Shown: piece by piece, positions 33,308-41,395 of the stretch
How the letters are laid out: every line of letters begins with the position of its first letter
Position numbering within the stretch: the stretch's first letter is position 1
Source of the DNA: Stackebrandtia albiflava
GTDB lineage: Bacteria > Actinomycetota > Actinomycetes > Mycobacteriales > Micromonosporaceae
Length of the DNA: 64,000 bases
NCBI RefSeq assembly: GCF_007994225.1
Contig: NZ_VLLL01000008.1
Coordinates: 283,695-347,694 of the forward strand
Direction of reading: 5' to 3'
Program-made: the position numbers and the translations under genes
Notes under the pieces: generated by a model
What the model saw: only the letters and a program-made list of their open reading frames with translations
Told to the model about the DNA's origin: nothing
The model's database searches: none

Positions 33308-35926
33308 GTGACGAATGAAGCGAAGCCCCAGGCCCGTACCGAACTACCCCCTCAGTACGCGCCCGCCGACGTAGAGTCGCGGCGCTATGCGCAGTGGGTA
33401 GCCGACGGCCGCTTCGCCGCGTCGGAGGACAGCGACAAGCCCGCCTACACGATCGTGATCCCTCCGCCGAACGTGACCGGAAGCCTGCACCTGGGGCACG
33501 CCCAGGACCACACCGTGATCGACGCCCTCACCCGGCGCGCCCGGATGCGGGGCTTCGAGGCGCTGTGGATGCCCGGCATGGACCACGCGGGCATCTCCAC
33601 CCAGAACGTGGTGGAACGCAACCTCGCCGACGAGGGCCTGTCCCGTCACGACCTCGGCCGCGAGGCGTTCGTGGAACGGGTGTGGCAGTGGAAGAACGAG
33701 TACGGCGGCAAGATCTCCGGCCAGATGCGCCGGCTGGGTGACGCCGTCGACTGGGACCGTGAACGGTTCACCATGGACGAGGGCCTGTCCCGCGCCGTGC
33801 AGACCATCTTCAAGCGGCTCTACGACGACGAGCTGATCTACCGCGCGGAACGCATCATCAACTGGTGCCCCCGCTGTATGACCGCGCTGTCGGACATCGA
33901 GGTGGAGCACACCGACGACGAGGGTGAGCTGGTCAGCATCCGTTACGGCGACGGCGACGCCTCCATCGTGGTGGCCACCACCCGCGCCGAGACGATGCTG
34001 GGCGACACCGCCGTGGCGGTGCATCCCGACGACGCACGCTACGCGCACCTGGTGGGAACCGAGGTGGAGTTGCCGTTGACGGGCCGCCGCATCCCCGTGA
34101 TCGCCGACGCGCACGTGGACCCGGAGTTCGGGACGGGCGCGGTCAAGGTGACCCCGGCGCACGACCCGAACGACTTCGAGATCGGCCGCCGCCACGACCT
34201 GCCGAACCTGACCGTCATGGACGAGCGCGGCACCGTCACGGCGCACGGCCCGTTCCAGGGTCTCGACCGGTTCGAGGCGCGCCCGGCGATCGTGGCGGCG
34301 TTGCGCGCCGACGGCCGCGTCGTCGAGGAGAAACGGCCCTACGTGCACGCCGTCGGCCACTGTGAACGGTGCAAGACGACGGTGGAGCCGCGGCTGAGCA
34401 AGCAGTGGTTCGTGAAGGTGGGGCCGCTGGCGAAGGCCGCCGGCGACGCGGTGCGGGACGGCCGGGTGCGGATCCACCCGCCGGAACAGGAGAAGCGGTA
34501 CTTCTCGTGGGTGGACAACATCCACGACTGGTGCATCTCGCGGCAGTTGTGGTGGGGTCACCGCATCCCGATCTGGTACGGCCCCGACGGCGAACAGGTC
34601 TGCGTGGGACCGGACGAGACCGCCCCCGAGGGCTGGCGGCAGGACCCGGACGTGCTCGACACCTGGTTCTCCTCGGCGCTGTGGCCGTTCTCGACACTGG
34701 GCTGGCCCGAGGACACCGCGTCGCTGCGGAAGTTCTACCCGAACACGGTGTTGTCCACCGGCTACGACATCCTGTTCTTCTGGGTCGTGCGGATGATGAT
34801 GTTCGGCATGTACGCCATGGACGGCACCCCGCCGTTCAAGGACGTGTTCCTGCACGGCCTCATCCGCGACGAGGACGGCAAGAAGATGTCGAAGTCGCGC
34901 GGCAACGGCGTCGACCCGCTCGACCTGATGGACGCGTACGGCAGCGACGCGCTGCGGTTCTTCCTGGCCCGCAACACCACCCCCGGCGGTGACCTGGTGG
35001 TCAACGACGAGTGGGTGCAGGCGGCGCGGAACTTCTGCAACAAGCTGTGGAACGCCACCCGGTTCGCGTTGATGTCGGGCGCGACCGTGGAGGGGCCGCT
35101 GCCGGACGACCTGTCCACCACCGACCGGTGGATCCTCTCCCGGCTGGCGCGCACCGTCGAGGAGGTGGACGCGCAGTACGAACGGTTCGAGTTCGCGAAG
35201 ATGTCCGCCGCGCTGTACCACTTCGCGTGGGACGAGGTGTGCGACTGGTACCTGGAGCTGTCCAAGCCGGTGCTGGCCGAGGGCGGCGAGGCCGCCGACC
35301 GCACCCGCAGGGTGCTCGGCCACGTGCTCGACAGCCTGCTGCGGCTGCTTCACCCGGTGGTCCCGTTCGTCACCGAGGAGTTGTGGCTGGCCCTGACCGG
35401 CGGCGAGGAACGGGGCGATTCCGTCATGGTCGCGGCCTGGCCGACGCCGGGCGAGACCGATCCGCAGGCCGAGGCGACCGTGGCGGCGTTGCAGGAACTG
35501 GTCACCGAGGTCCGGCGCTTCCGTTCCGACCAGGGACTCAAGCCGGGGCAGCGCGTCGCGACCCGGCTCTCCGGTCTCACCGAGGCGGGTCTCGCCGCGC
35601 ACGAGAACCTGATCCGTTCGCTGGCCAGGCTCGACGAGCCCGGTGACGACTTCACCGCCACGGCGACGCTGGCGGTCACCGACCACGTGACCGTGCGACT
35701 GGACACCCGCGGCAACATCGACGTCGCCGCCGAACGCGCCAGGCTCGACAAGGCGCTGGCCGCCGCCCGCAAGGAGTTGGACGGCTGCACCCGCAAGCTC
35801 GGCAATGAGGGCTTCCTCGCCAAGGCCCCCGAAGACGTGGTCGCCAAGATCCGGCAGCGGCAGGCGACCGCGGAGTCCGACATCACCCGGATCACCGCGC
35901 AACTGGCGGCGTTGCCGGCGGCGTGA
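33308..35926 (+). CDS. valS: Valyl-tRNA synthetase
   Basis: An 872-residue class I synthetase. HLGH (61-64) is the HIGH motif and KMSKS (526-530) the second ATP-binding motif. The editing domain ([19 protein letters not shown]) and the C-terminal coiled coil ([14 protein letters not shown]) are present. Length and domains are normal. The GTG start has no Shine-Dalgarno sequence; TAGACT at 33296-33301 would place the transcription start on the GTG, so the mRNA is probably leaderless. I looked for a T-box leader and found none in the 178 bases upstream. Confidence 0.96.
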   Translation: MTNEAKPQARTELPPQYAPADVESRRYAQWVADGRFAASEDSDKPAYTIVIPPPNVTGSLHLGHAQDHTVIDALTRRARMRGFEALWMPGMDHAGISTQNVVERNLADEGLSRHDLGREAFVERVWQWKNEYGGKISGQMRRLGDAVDWDRERFTMDEGLSRAVQTIFKRLYDDELIYRAERIINWCPRCMTALSDIEVEHTDDEGELVSIRYGDGDASIVVATTRAETMLGDTAVAVHPDDARYAHLVGTEVELPLTGRRIPVIADAHVDPEFGTGAVKVTPAHDPNDFEIGRRHDLPNLTVMDERGTVTAHGPFQGLDRFEARPAIVAALRADGRVVEEKRPYVHAVGHCERCKTTVEPRLSKQWFVKVGPLAKAAGDAVRDGRVRIHPPEQEKRYFSWVDNIHDWCISRQLWWGHRIPIWYGPDGEQVCVGPDETAPEGWRQDPDVLDTWFSSALWPFSTLGWPEDTASLRKFYPNTVLSTGYDILFFWVVRMMMFGMYAMDGTPPFKDVFLHGLIRDEDGKKMSKSRGNGVDPLDLMDAYGSDALRFFLARNTTPGGDLVVNDEWVQAARNFCNKLWNATRFALMSGATVEGPLPDDLSTTDRWILSRLARTVEEVDAQYERFEFAKMSAALYHFAWDEVCDWYLELSKPVLAEGGEAADRTRRVLGHVLDSLLRLLHPVVPFVTEELWLALTGGEERGDSVMVAAWPTPGETDPQAEATVAALQELVTEVRRFRSDQGLKPGQRVATRLSGLTEAGLAAHENLIRSLARLDEPGDDFTATATLAVTDHVTVRLDTRGNIDVAAERARLDKALAAARKELDGCTRKLGNEGFLAKAPEDVVAKIRQRQATAESDITRITAQLAALPAA

Positions 35927-36034
35927 CGCCGCCCGCCGTCACACGTGTACCCGGCGAAGTGCCCGGCCACCGGTCGTACCATGGTGGCCGGGCCACGTCG
36001 TGCCCACCGAGACCATCGCCAGACGGGGAGCCCA

Positions 36035-37378
36035 GTGACCAGCGCCGAGGAATACGCCCAGTACTTCGCCGTCGAAGCCGCGCTGGAGGCACGCGGTTAC
36101 AGCCGCGTCAACTTCGACATGCACCGGATCAAGCGGCTGCTGGAGCTGCTGGGTGATCCACACAAGACGTTCCGGGCGGTGCACATCACCGGCACCAACG
36201 GCAAGACCTCCACCGCCCGCATGGTGGAGTCGCTGCTTCGGGCGCACGGCCTGCGCACCGGCCGCTACACCAGCCCGCACCTCGACACCGTCCGGGAACG
36301 CGTCAGCGTCGACGGCGAACCGATCTCGCCGGAGCGGTTCACCGCGCTGTACCGGGAGGTCGAGCCGTTGGCGGCCATGGTGGACGCGGAGTTCGACGAG
36401 AGCATGACCTACTTCGAGATGACGACCGCGCTCGCCATGGCGGCGTTCGCCGACGCGCCGGTGGACGTGGCGGTCGTGGAGGTCGGGGTCGGTGGCGAGA
36501 CCGACGCGACCAACGTCCTGGCGGCCGAGGTCGCGGTCATCACGCCGGTGGGCATCGACCACACACAGTGGCTCGGCGACACGCTCACCGACATCGCCAC
36601 CATGAAGGCCGGGATAGTCCACAAGGGTGCGACTCTGGTCACCTCACTCCAGGAGCCCGAGGCGATGGTGCCGCTGGTGGAACGCTGCCACGTCGTCGGC
36701 GCGTCCCTGGTGGCCGAGGGCCGCAGGTTCGACGTGGAGGAACGCCGGGTCGCGGTCGGCGGACAGTCGCTGACACTGCGCATGCCGTCGGGAGCGGTCT
36801 ACGAGGACGTGTTCCTGCCCCTGCACGGGGGACATCAGGCCCACAACGCCGCCGCCGCGCTGGCCGCGGTGGAGGTGCTGCTGGGCGCGGGCGAGGCCAA
36901 GACCCTCGACGGTGACGTCATCGCGGAGGGCTTCGCGCAGGCGACGTCACCGGGACGCCTCGAACGGGTCCGGACCGCGCCGACCGTCCTGATCGACGCC
37001 GCGCACAACCCCGCCGGGATGCGGGCGACCGTGCAGGCGATGCGGGAGGAGTTCACGTTCTCCCGGTTGATCGGACTCGTCGCCATGTCGGGCGACAAGG
37101 ACTCACACGAGATGCTGACCGAACTCCACACCATCTGCGACCACCTGGTGGTCAGCCAGGCGAGCGTCACCCGCGCCAAACCGGCCGCCGAACTGGCCGC
37201 GGAGGCGCTACGGGTGTTCCAGCCCGAACAGGTGACGGTGGTGCCCCGGCTGGCCGACGCCATCGAGACGGCGGTGCGACTGGCCGAGGAGGGCGAGGCG
37301 GCGTTCGGCGGTGCGGGGGTCCTCATCACCGGGTCGGTGTACACCGCGGGGGACGCGCGCAAACTGCTCGTGAAGTGA
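36035..37378 (+). CDS. folC: Folylpolyglutamate / dihydrofolate synthase
   Basis: A 447-residue Mur-ligase-family enzyme that adds glutamate to folates. GTNGKTS (53-59) is the P-loop, VVEVGVGGETDATNVL the Mg-binding strand, and DAAHNPAGMRATVQAM the C-terminal domain signature. GGGGAG at 36025-36030 precedes the GTG at 36035. It follows valS by 108 bases, the usual actinobacterial order. A DUF4233 gene normally comes straight after; here a set of tiny Cys-rich genes on the other strand has been placed between them. Confidence 0.93.
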   Translation: MTSAEEYAQYFAVEAALEARGYSRVNFDMHRIKRLLELLGDPHKTFRAVHITGTNGKTSTARMVESLLRAHGLRTGRYTSPHLDTVRERVSVDGEPISPERFTALYREVEPLAAMVDAEFDESMTYFEMTTALAMAAFADAPVDVAVVEVGVGGETDATNVLAAEVAVITPVGIDHTQWLGDTLTDIATMKAGIVHKGATLVTSLQEPEAMVPLVERCHVVGASLVAEGRRFDVEERRVAVGGQSLTLRMPSGAVYEDVFLPLHGGHQAHNAAAALAAVEVLLGAGEAKTLDGDVIAEGFAQATSPGRLERVRTAPTVLIDAAHNPAGMRATVQAMREEFTFSRLIGLVAMSGDKDSHEMLTELHTICDHLVVSQASVTRAKPAAELAAEALRVFQPEQVTVVPRLADAIETAVRLAEEGEAAFGGAGVLITGSVYTAGDARKLLVK

Positions 37379-37397
37379 GCTCGCCGGGACGTGGGAC

Positions 37398-37425
37398 GGC
37401 CCGGCCGCGATCACGCGGCCGGGCC
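37398..37425. terminator. Bidirectional terminator between folC and the peptide array
   Basis: GGCCCGGCCGCG and CGCGGCCGGGCC form a 12-bp perfect stem with the loop ATCA. It lies 19 bases after the folC stop and 8 bases before the stop of the last Cys-rich gene on the opposite strand, followed by TCTCA. Confidence 0.8.
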
Positions 37426-37433
37426 TCTCAGAT

Positions 37434-37580
37434 TCAGCAGTAGCACATTCCGCAGACGCCGTCGCAGCAGCGACGGTAGCAGCCGCGGCCACAGGCGTAC
37501 GTCTGACAGGCCTGCGGGCCGACCGACTGGGGGGCCAGCTTGCCGAGCAGGCGGTCACCGAGCGCGTTGAGTCGTTTCAC
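37434..37580 (-). CDS. Eight-cysteine small peptide 1
   Basis: A 48-residue peptide: N-terminal part MKRLNALGDRLLGKLAPQSV, then a C-terminal part with cysteines at 25, 30, 34, 38, 39, 43, 46 and 48. It ends with a Cys-Tyr-Cys. GAAAGGA lies before the GTG. There is no signal peptide. The first 24 codons are almost identical to those of peptide 2, while the Cys-rich half differs except at the cysteines and the RRCCDG block. The pattern C-x4-C-x3-C-x3-CC-x3-C-x2-C-x-C recurs in all eight genes of the array. It could be a ribosomal peptide precursor, an antimicrobial, or a metal-binding peptide. I do not know a characterised homologue. Confidence 0.8.
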   Translation of the reverse strand: MKRLNALGDRLLGKLAPQSVGPQACQTYACGRGCYRRCCDGVCGMCYC

Positions 37581-37611
37581 GACGATTTCCTTTCAGGACG
37601 GGCGAGTGGGG

Positions 37612-37761
37612 TCAGCAGAAGCACATGGGGGCGCAGGTGCCGTCGCAGCAGCGGCGCCAGCAACTGGTACCGCACGGGATGATGTGACAGGCCTGCGGGC
37701 CGACCGATCGGGGGGCCAGCTTGCCGAGCAGGCGGTCACCGAGCGCGTTGAGTCGTTTCAC
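37612..37761 (-). CDS. Eight-cysteine small peptide 2
   Basis: A 49-residue peptide with the same leader-like half as peptide 1 (one substitution, Q to R at 18). Its Cys-rich half has cysteines at 25, 30, 34, 38, 39, 43, 47 and 49 (WRRCCDGTC block). The gene is 31 bases upstream of peptide 1, in the same direction, with GAGAGGA before the GTG. The near-identity of the first 24 codons against a changed core points to a recent tandem duplication followed by change in the core. Confidence 0.8.
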   Translation of the reverse strand: MKRLNALGDRLLGKLAPRSVGPQACHIIPCGTSCWRRCCDGTCAPMCFC

Positions 37762-38121
37762 GACGATTCCTCTCCGGGGGCCGTCACGACCGGCCGCCGT
37801 CCCCGGGCATGAGGACGCGGTCTACCGAAACTCGACCGGTGACGGGTGTGATCGGTGGCCCCCGGCCGGATGCCGTGGGCGTCGACCCGCACCCGGTGGG
37901 GCATACCGGTGCGATCCGGCGGGAGCGGCCCGGTCCGCATGCGTGGGCCGGCGCACGCCGAGACCCGACCGGGCAGCCATCCCACGCGGTCGGCCATCGA
38001 CGGGCGTTGATGGTGCGACCGGGAACCCGGTCGCGGCAATCATTGTGGCGGAAACCCATCCGGGGCGCAACACTCCGTCTCCGGTTCGCGGCGTCCCGTC
38101 GATGAGGCGTCCACACGGGAC
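37762..38121. other. 360-base gap between peptides 2 and 3
   Basis: No further Cys-rich ORF is present on either strand. The stretch is GC-rich with no long hairpin. On the minus strand a weak TAGACC box is found around 37830, within reach of peptide 2, so a separate promoter for peptides 1 and 2 may be here. I see nothing else. Confidence 0.4.
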
Positions 38122-38283
38122 TCAGGTGCAGAAGCAGCTCGGTTCGCACCGCACGCCGCCGCCCGAGACCGGACAGCAGCGGCGCCAACAGCTCGTGCCG
38201 CACGGCTGGTTGTAGCAGCGGGGGACCGAGGCGGGGGCGAGCCTCGCCAGCATCCGATCGGCGAGGGAATTGAAGAGACGCAA
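38122..38283 (-). CDS. Eight-cysteine small peptide 3
   Basis: A 53-residue peptide starting at a TTG that has TAGGAG six bases before it. N-terminal half MRLFNSLADRMLARLAPASV, then cysteines at 23, 28, 32, 36, 37, 46, 50 and 52. It shares GTSCWRRCC with peptide 2 but has a longer loop of eight residues between the CC pair and the next cysteine. The leader keeps the L-x2-L/V/A-x-DR-x-L pattern found in all members. Confidence 0.8.
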   Translation of the reverse strand: MRLFNSLADRMLARLAPASVPRCYNQPCGTSCWRRCCPVSGGGVRCEPSCFCT

Positions 38284-38307
38284 GGGTTCTCCTACGGGTA
38301 ACGGGGG

Positions 38308-38349
38308 CTCCCGGTGGTGGGGCTGCCACGGTTCCGTGGTCACCGGGAG
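38308..38349 (-). terminator. Two-part hairpin between peptides 3 and 4
   Basis: CTCCCGGTG (38308-38316) pairs with CACCGGGAG (38341-38349), and inside it CCACGG (38326-38331) pairs with CCGTGG (38334-38339). It lies just downstream of peptide 4, on the strand it is transcribed from, so it may end or attenuate transcription before peptide 3. Confidence 0.5.
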
Positions 38350-38374
38350 GCCCGGGAATGCGATGTCGGTGGGA

Positions 38375-38503
38375 TCAGGGGCAGACGCAGGCGCCGCAGA
38401 CGCCGTTACAGCAACGCCGGACGCAGCCCGGGAAGGCGCAGGCGTACGTGTCGCAGGCGGCAGGTTTCAGCAGCCGGTCGGCGGCTCCGTTGAGGTAGGC
38501 CAT
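38375..38503 (-). CDS. Eight-cysteine small peptide 4
   Basis: A 42-residue peptide, the shortest of the array: MAYLNGAADRLLKPAA, then cysteines at 17, 22, 27, 31, 32, 36, 39 and 41, and a final Pro. CGGAGAAC precedes the ATG at 38503. The leader half is six residues shorter than in the others, yet the L-x2-A-x-DR-LL pattern and the cysteine spacing are kept, which argues that both parts are under selection. Confidence 0.8.
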   Translation of the reverse strand: MAYLNGAADRLLKPAACDTYACAFPGCVRRCCNGVCGACVCP

Positions 38504-38538
38504 GTCGGTTCTCCGATGCGCTGTTATGTGGGTGGATG

Positions 38539-38685
38539 TCAGGGACAGGCGCAGGCGCCGCAGCGGCCGTCGCAGCAGTGGCGGATGCAGCCCCCGGGCG
38601 CGCACGGGTTGACCGTGCAGCCCTTGGCCCCGATTCCGACCATGCGGGCGAGGACGCGGTCGGCGAGACCGTGTAGACGTGCCAT
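38539..38685 (-). CDS. Eight-cysteine small peptide 5
   Basis: A 48-residue peptide: MARLHGLADRVLARMVGIGA, cysteines at 23, 28, 33, 37, 38, 42, 45 and 47, and C-terminal Pro. AAGGAG lies before the ATG. The first 17 codons are nearly identical in DNA and protein to those of peptide 6, 49 bases upstream. The cores differ outside the cysteines. It is followed by 35 bases before peptide 4. The gene is shorter than common ORF-calling limits. Confidence 0.8.
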   Translation of the reverse strand: MARLHGLADRVLARMVGIGAKGCTVNPCAPGGCIRHCCDGRCGACACP

Positions 38686-38734
38686 GTGGATACTCCTTCA
38701 CGAGGGGGTGTGGACCGGTGCTTTCCGGGGACGG

Positions 38735-38878
38735 TCAGGGGCAGGCGCAGGGGCCGCAGGAGCCGTCGCAGCAGTAGCGGATGCAGTCACCGCCGCAGCT
38801 GAACCATTCGCAGGCGTTCGGTTTGGCACCCACCATGCGGGCGAGGACGCGGTCGGCGAGACCGTGCAGACGTGCCAT
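38735..38878 (-). CDS. Eight-cysteine small peptide 6
   Basis: A 47-residue peptide: MARLHGLADRVLARMVGAKP, cysteines at 23, 28, 32, 36, 37, 41, 44 and 46, C-terminal Pro. GGAGGAACAC precedes the ATG at 38878. The leader matches peptide 5, and the middle (PNAC, CGGxC) matches peptide 7, so it looks intermediate between the two in the family's history. No in-frame signal peptide is present. Confidence 0.82.
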   Translation of the reverse strand: MARLHGLADRVLARMVGAKPNACEWFSCGGDCIRYCCDGSCGPCACP

Positions 38879-38919
38879 GTGTTCCTCCTGGAGAGATCGA
38901 TGACGGTTGGGGTCGGGAG

Positions 38920-38952
38920 GTACCGGGTGCGGTGTCTGACCGCACCCGGTAC
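38920..38952 (-). terminator. 14-bp perfect hairpin after peptide 7
   Basis: GTACCGGGTGCGGT and ACCGCACCCGGTAC pair perfectly around the loop GTCTG. On the coding strand the hairpin starts six bases after the peptide 7 stop and lies before peptide 6. It can end transcription from upstream, or act as a processing site that sets the relative amounts of peptides. Confidence 0.7.
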
Positions 38953-38957
38953 GGCGA

Positions 38958-39107
38958 TCAGACCGGGCAGATGCAGAGGCCGCAACCCTGGCCGGTGCAG
39001 CAGCGGCGGATGCAGTTGCCGCCGCAGTCGCGCCACTGGCACGCGTTCGGGGTGCCGCCGATAAGGCGGGCGAGCAGCCGGTCGGCGACTCCGTTGAGAT
39101 GGGCCAT
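38958..39107 (-). CDS. Eight-cysteine small peptide 7
   Basis: A 49-residue peptide: MAHLNGVADRLLARLIGGTP, cysteines at 23, 28, 32, 36, 37, 42, 45 and 47, ending Pro-Val. AAGGAG before the ATG (plus-strand CTCCTT at 39115-39120) is a strong ribosome site. It keeps the NAC and CGGxC features of peptide 6. Together with its own hairpin it could be a separate transcription unit. Confidence 0.82.
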   Translation of the reverse strand: MAHLNGVADRLLARLIGGTPNACQWRDCGGNCIRRCCTGQGCGLCICPV

Positions 39108-39319
39108 CGTGGGGCTCCTTCGTTCGACGGCCGTGACGGCCGTGTGGGGTCGGTCGGCCGGGCGGCATCGCCGTCCCCGGCCTCGAAAGGGTGGGTGCGG
39201 ATTCCGTGAACGCGGAAACGGTGGGCGGTGTGCGACGGGGTCGCCGCATCGTCGATCACCGACCTGGTGGGGGGACCCGCACCGGCGTTTCATTCCCTTC
39301 CAGCCGGGGACTCGTCGCG

Positions 39320-39475
39320 TCAGCAGAAGCAGGCGCTGCAGGTCCAGGTGCCGTTGCTGTAGCAGCACTGTTTCGTACATTGCGGAAGGTGGCAGCTACG
39401 GAACTCGCATCGGGTGGTCCCCGGCGGAGCGAGCCGGTTGAGCATCCTGTCGCCGACTGACTTGAGGAGTCGCAT
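39320..39475 (-). CDS. Eight-cysteine small peptide 8
   Basis: A 51-residue peptide and the first gene of the array in the direction of transcription. MRLLKSVGDRMLNRLAPPGT, then cysteines at 23, 28, 33, 37, 38, 46, 49 and 51, ending Cys-Phe-Cys. The loop between the CC pair and the sixth cysteine is seven residues long, as extended as in peptide 3. AAGGGA precedes the ATG. It is separated from peptide 7 by 212 bases without another ORF. Confidence 0.8.
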   Translation of the reverse strand: MRLLKSVGDRMLNRLAPPGTTRCEFRSCHLPQCTKQCCYSNGTWTCSACFC

Positions 39476-39886
39476 GGTTGGAAGTCCCTTCACACGTGAC
39501 CCCACGCCCGGCCGGTGGGCCGAGGCGCGCACGCATGCCGGTGACCGTTGCCGTTCCACGGTTACGACGGAACCCGCCGGTGGGTCCGGCGGTGGAGTGT
39601 GATCGGGAGGCGGCGGCGGATCGCGGCACGGTGCCACGGGGTCGTCTGGTAATCGGTCGTATACCGGTGTGACGGTGGCGTGGCCACCGCGCACTCCGGT
39701 AGATCGACCGGGCGGCCCATCCCGCGCGCTCGGTCGAATGCGAACATTCGCGAAGCCGAATCCGGCTTCGGCGCTCATTGTGTCGGATAGTTCACGCTTC
39801 CGCAAGACCCCCGCGAGCCGGGTGAGCCGTACCCCGTCGCACCCGGCCGGGTGAGGTGGCGCGGAGGCGTCGGCGACAATCGGGGA
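39476..39886. other. 410-base region between the peptide array and the DUF4233 gene
   Basis: No gene is supported here. It must contain the promoter for peptide 8 (minus strand) and that of the DUF4233 gene. On the minus strand, TATACG near 39660 is a possible -10 box. Two hairpins stand side by side: CGAATG-CGAA-CATTCG (39735-39750) and CGAAGCCG-AATC-CGGCTTCG (39751-39770), both perfect. They may be operators or structured leader sequences. Confidence 0.5.
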
Positions 39887-40306
39887 ATGACCGACTCCGA
39901 CCGGCCCGGCGCAACCGGGGAAGCGGGCACCGACGCGGCGGATCCGAACGCCAGCGGCCTGGCCGACCCAGGGCGGGCGATCACCGCGATGGGCGCTTCC
40001 GTGGTGGCGTTGGAATCGCTGGTACTGCTGTTGTGCCTGGTCCCGTTGCGGATGTTGCGGGTGGAACCGTTGTGGCCGGCCGTGACGTTGGTGCTGGTGT
40101 TGACCGTCGTGTGCGTCGTCCTCGCCGCGTTCATGCGGCGGCGCTGGGCATGGTATGCCGCCGCGGGTGTGCAGGTCGTACTGCTGGCCGCGGGGCTGTT
40201 GCACTGGTCGCTGGCGGCCGTCGGGTTGATCTTCGGGTTGACGTGGTGGTTCGCCGTGTCGATCCGGCGTCGCCTCTCCCGCCCCCCGGTCCGCGACGAC
40301 GCCTGA
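39887..40306 (+). CDS. DUF4233-family membrane protein
   Basis: A 139-residue actinobacterial membrane protein. After about 30 disordered residues it has four helices: SVVALESLVLLLCLVPLRML, WPAVTLVLVLTVVCVVLAAF, WYAAAGVQVVLLAAGLLHW and AAVGLIFGLTWWFAV, followed by a basic tail. The family is normally found between folC and ndk, apparently co-transcribed with folC. Here it is more than 2.5 kb from folC, and no ndk follows. The function is unknown. The ATG at 39887 is preceded by GGGGA. Confidence 0.78.
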   Translation: MTDSDRPGATGEAGTDAADPNASGLADPGRAITAMGASVVALESLVLLLCLVPLRMLRVEPLWPAVTLVLVLTVVCVVLAAFMRRRWAWYAAAGVQVVLLAAGLLHWSLAAVGLIFGLTWWFAVSIRRRLSRPPVRDDA

Positions 40307-40608
40307 CCGGTCCGCGCCCCGGTCACCCGAGCCGCCGCCGGGTCGGAACCGGCGGTGACGGCCCGCCGGGCCGGCCGGATCGAGGACCCTGGCACGACGC
40401 CGGTATCCGTTGCCGGGGCTAAGATCAAGAGCATCATCTATTCAACTGTCTCACTTTGCATCCGCCCTTCCGGCCGGGTCGCCGATACACCCCTGGTAGG
40501 CCGCATCGCTTCGGCGAATGCGTCGTTACTGTGAGCAGGGGATCGGCCACGTTGTGCGGCTGGAGGGGTGCCGCATGCGAACGGGACGGCCGGAGGTTTG
40601 GAGCAGAC
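40307..40608. other. 302-base gap before the SCO2525-like gene
   Basis: No ORF is credible here. The middle (40420-40460) is AT-rich for this DNA (GATCAAGAGCATCATCTATT) and is the likeliest promoter region for the methyltransferase gene and the four-gene set it begins. I found no clear -35/-10 pair. Confidence 0.35.
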
Positions 40609-41364
40609 GTGCCGGAACATGAACTCACCGAGGCGGTCAGGAACCGCGATTACGACTGGGACGGTTTCAACTCCCAATGGTATAAGCAGCACAACTACGA
40701 CGAACTGCGCAAGGACGACCAGCAGATCCTCGAGATCGTGCGCGACCACTTCGCGGCCGAATCAGGCCGCGGTCTCCGGGGAATCGACGTCGGTGCCGGA
40801 GCGAACCTGTACCCGGCGCTTGCGATGCTGCCGTATTGCGACCGTGTCGTGTTGTACGAGCGCTCCGCCGCCAACCGCCGTTGGCTCACCGGGCAGCTCA
40901 CCGCACCCGACGAGTCGTGGCGGTTGTTCTGGGACGTTCTGGCCGAACGCAGCCCGTACGGCGAGTTGGACGGGGTGCGGGCGCTGTTGCCGCGACGATT
41001 GAGCGTGGTGCCCGGTGACGTGTTGACCGTTACCGAGGTCGCCGAGTACGACATGGCGACCATGTTCTTCGTGGCCGAGTCGATATCCACGGAGCTGCGT
41101 GAGTTCTCCACGGCGGTGGAGCGCTTCCTGGGACTGATCAAACCCGGCGGCCGATTCGCCGCCGCCTTCATGAAGGAGTCCGCGGGATACCGGGTGGACG
41201 AGACGCTCTACCCGGCGGTGGCGATATCCGAAACCGATGTGCGCCAGCAGTTTCCGGCCGACCAGGTTACAGTGGATATACACCCGATCGAACTGGTTGA
41301 CCCGTTCCGCAAAGGCTACGGCGGCATGATCGTGGCAACCGGGACGGTCAACCCGATCATCTGA
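40609..41364 (+). CDS. SCO2525-family SAM-dependent methyltransferase
   Basis: A 251-residue methyltransferase of the NNMT/PNMT/TEMT type. DWDGFNSQWYKQHNYDELR is the substrate-cap start, GIDVGAGANLYPALAMLP the SAM-binding loop, and YDMATMFFVAESIS the motif near the catalytic pocket. The name comes from the Streptomyces coelicolor family, where five genes SCO2521-SCO2525 keep the same company. The GTG at 40609 has GGAG at 40600-40603. The substrate is unknown. Next gene begins 31 bases later on the same strand. Confidence 0.85.
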   Translation: MPEHELTEAVRNRDYDWDGFNSQWYKQHNYDELRKDDQQILEIVRDHFAAESGRGLRGIDVGAGANLYPALAMLPYCDRVVLYERSAANRRWLTGQLTAPDESWRLFWDVLAERSPYGELDGVRALLPRRLSVVPGDVLTVTEVAEYDMATMFFVAESISTELREFSTAVERFLGLIKPGGRFAAAFMKESAGYRVDETLYPAVAISETDVRQQFPADQVTVDIHPIELVDPFRKGYGGMIVATGTVNPII

Positions 41365-41395
41365 CCGATCAGGCCGGCACGTCCATGGTGGTGCG

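Noticed and set aside
37434-39475. CRISPR-like array, because of regularly spaced similar blocks
   Set aside because: The repeated blocks are 50-70 bases of coding sequence with codon-level variation, not identical direct repeats with unique spacers.
37434-39475. Assignment of the peptides as metallothioneins
   Set aside because: The Cys pattern is fixed with a CC pair and aromatic residues and has a separate leader-like half; metallothioneins have mainly CxC and CxxC motifs throughout. Metal binding stays possible but not supported.
39414-39672. Small plus-strand ORFs upstream of DUF4233
   Set aside because: Arg/Pro-rich, no ribosome site, opposite to peptide 8 and its promoter region.
40609-41364. 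The methyltransferase as a modifying enzyme for the Cys-rich peptides
   Set aside because: It belongs to the SCO2521-2525 family set on the other side of DUF4233 and is found with that set in genomes regardless of the peptides.
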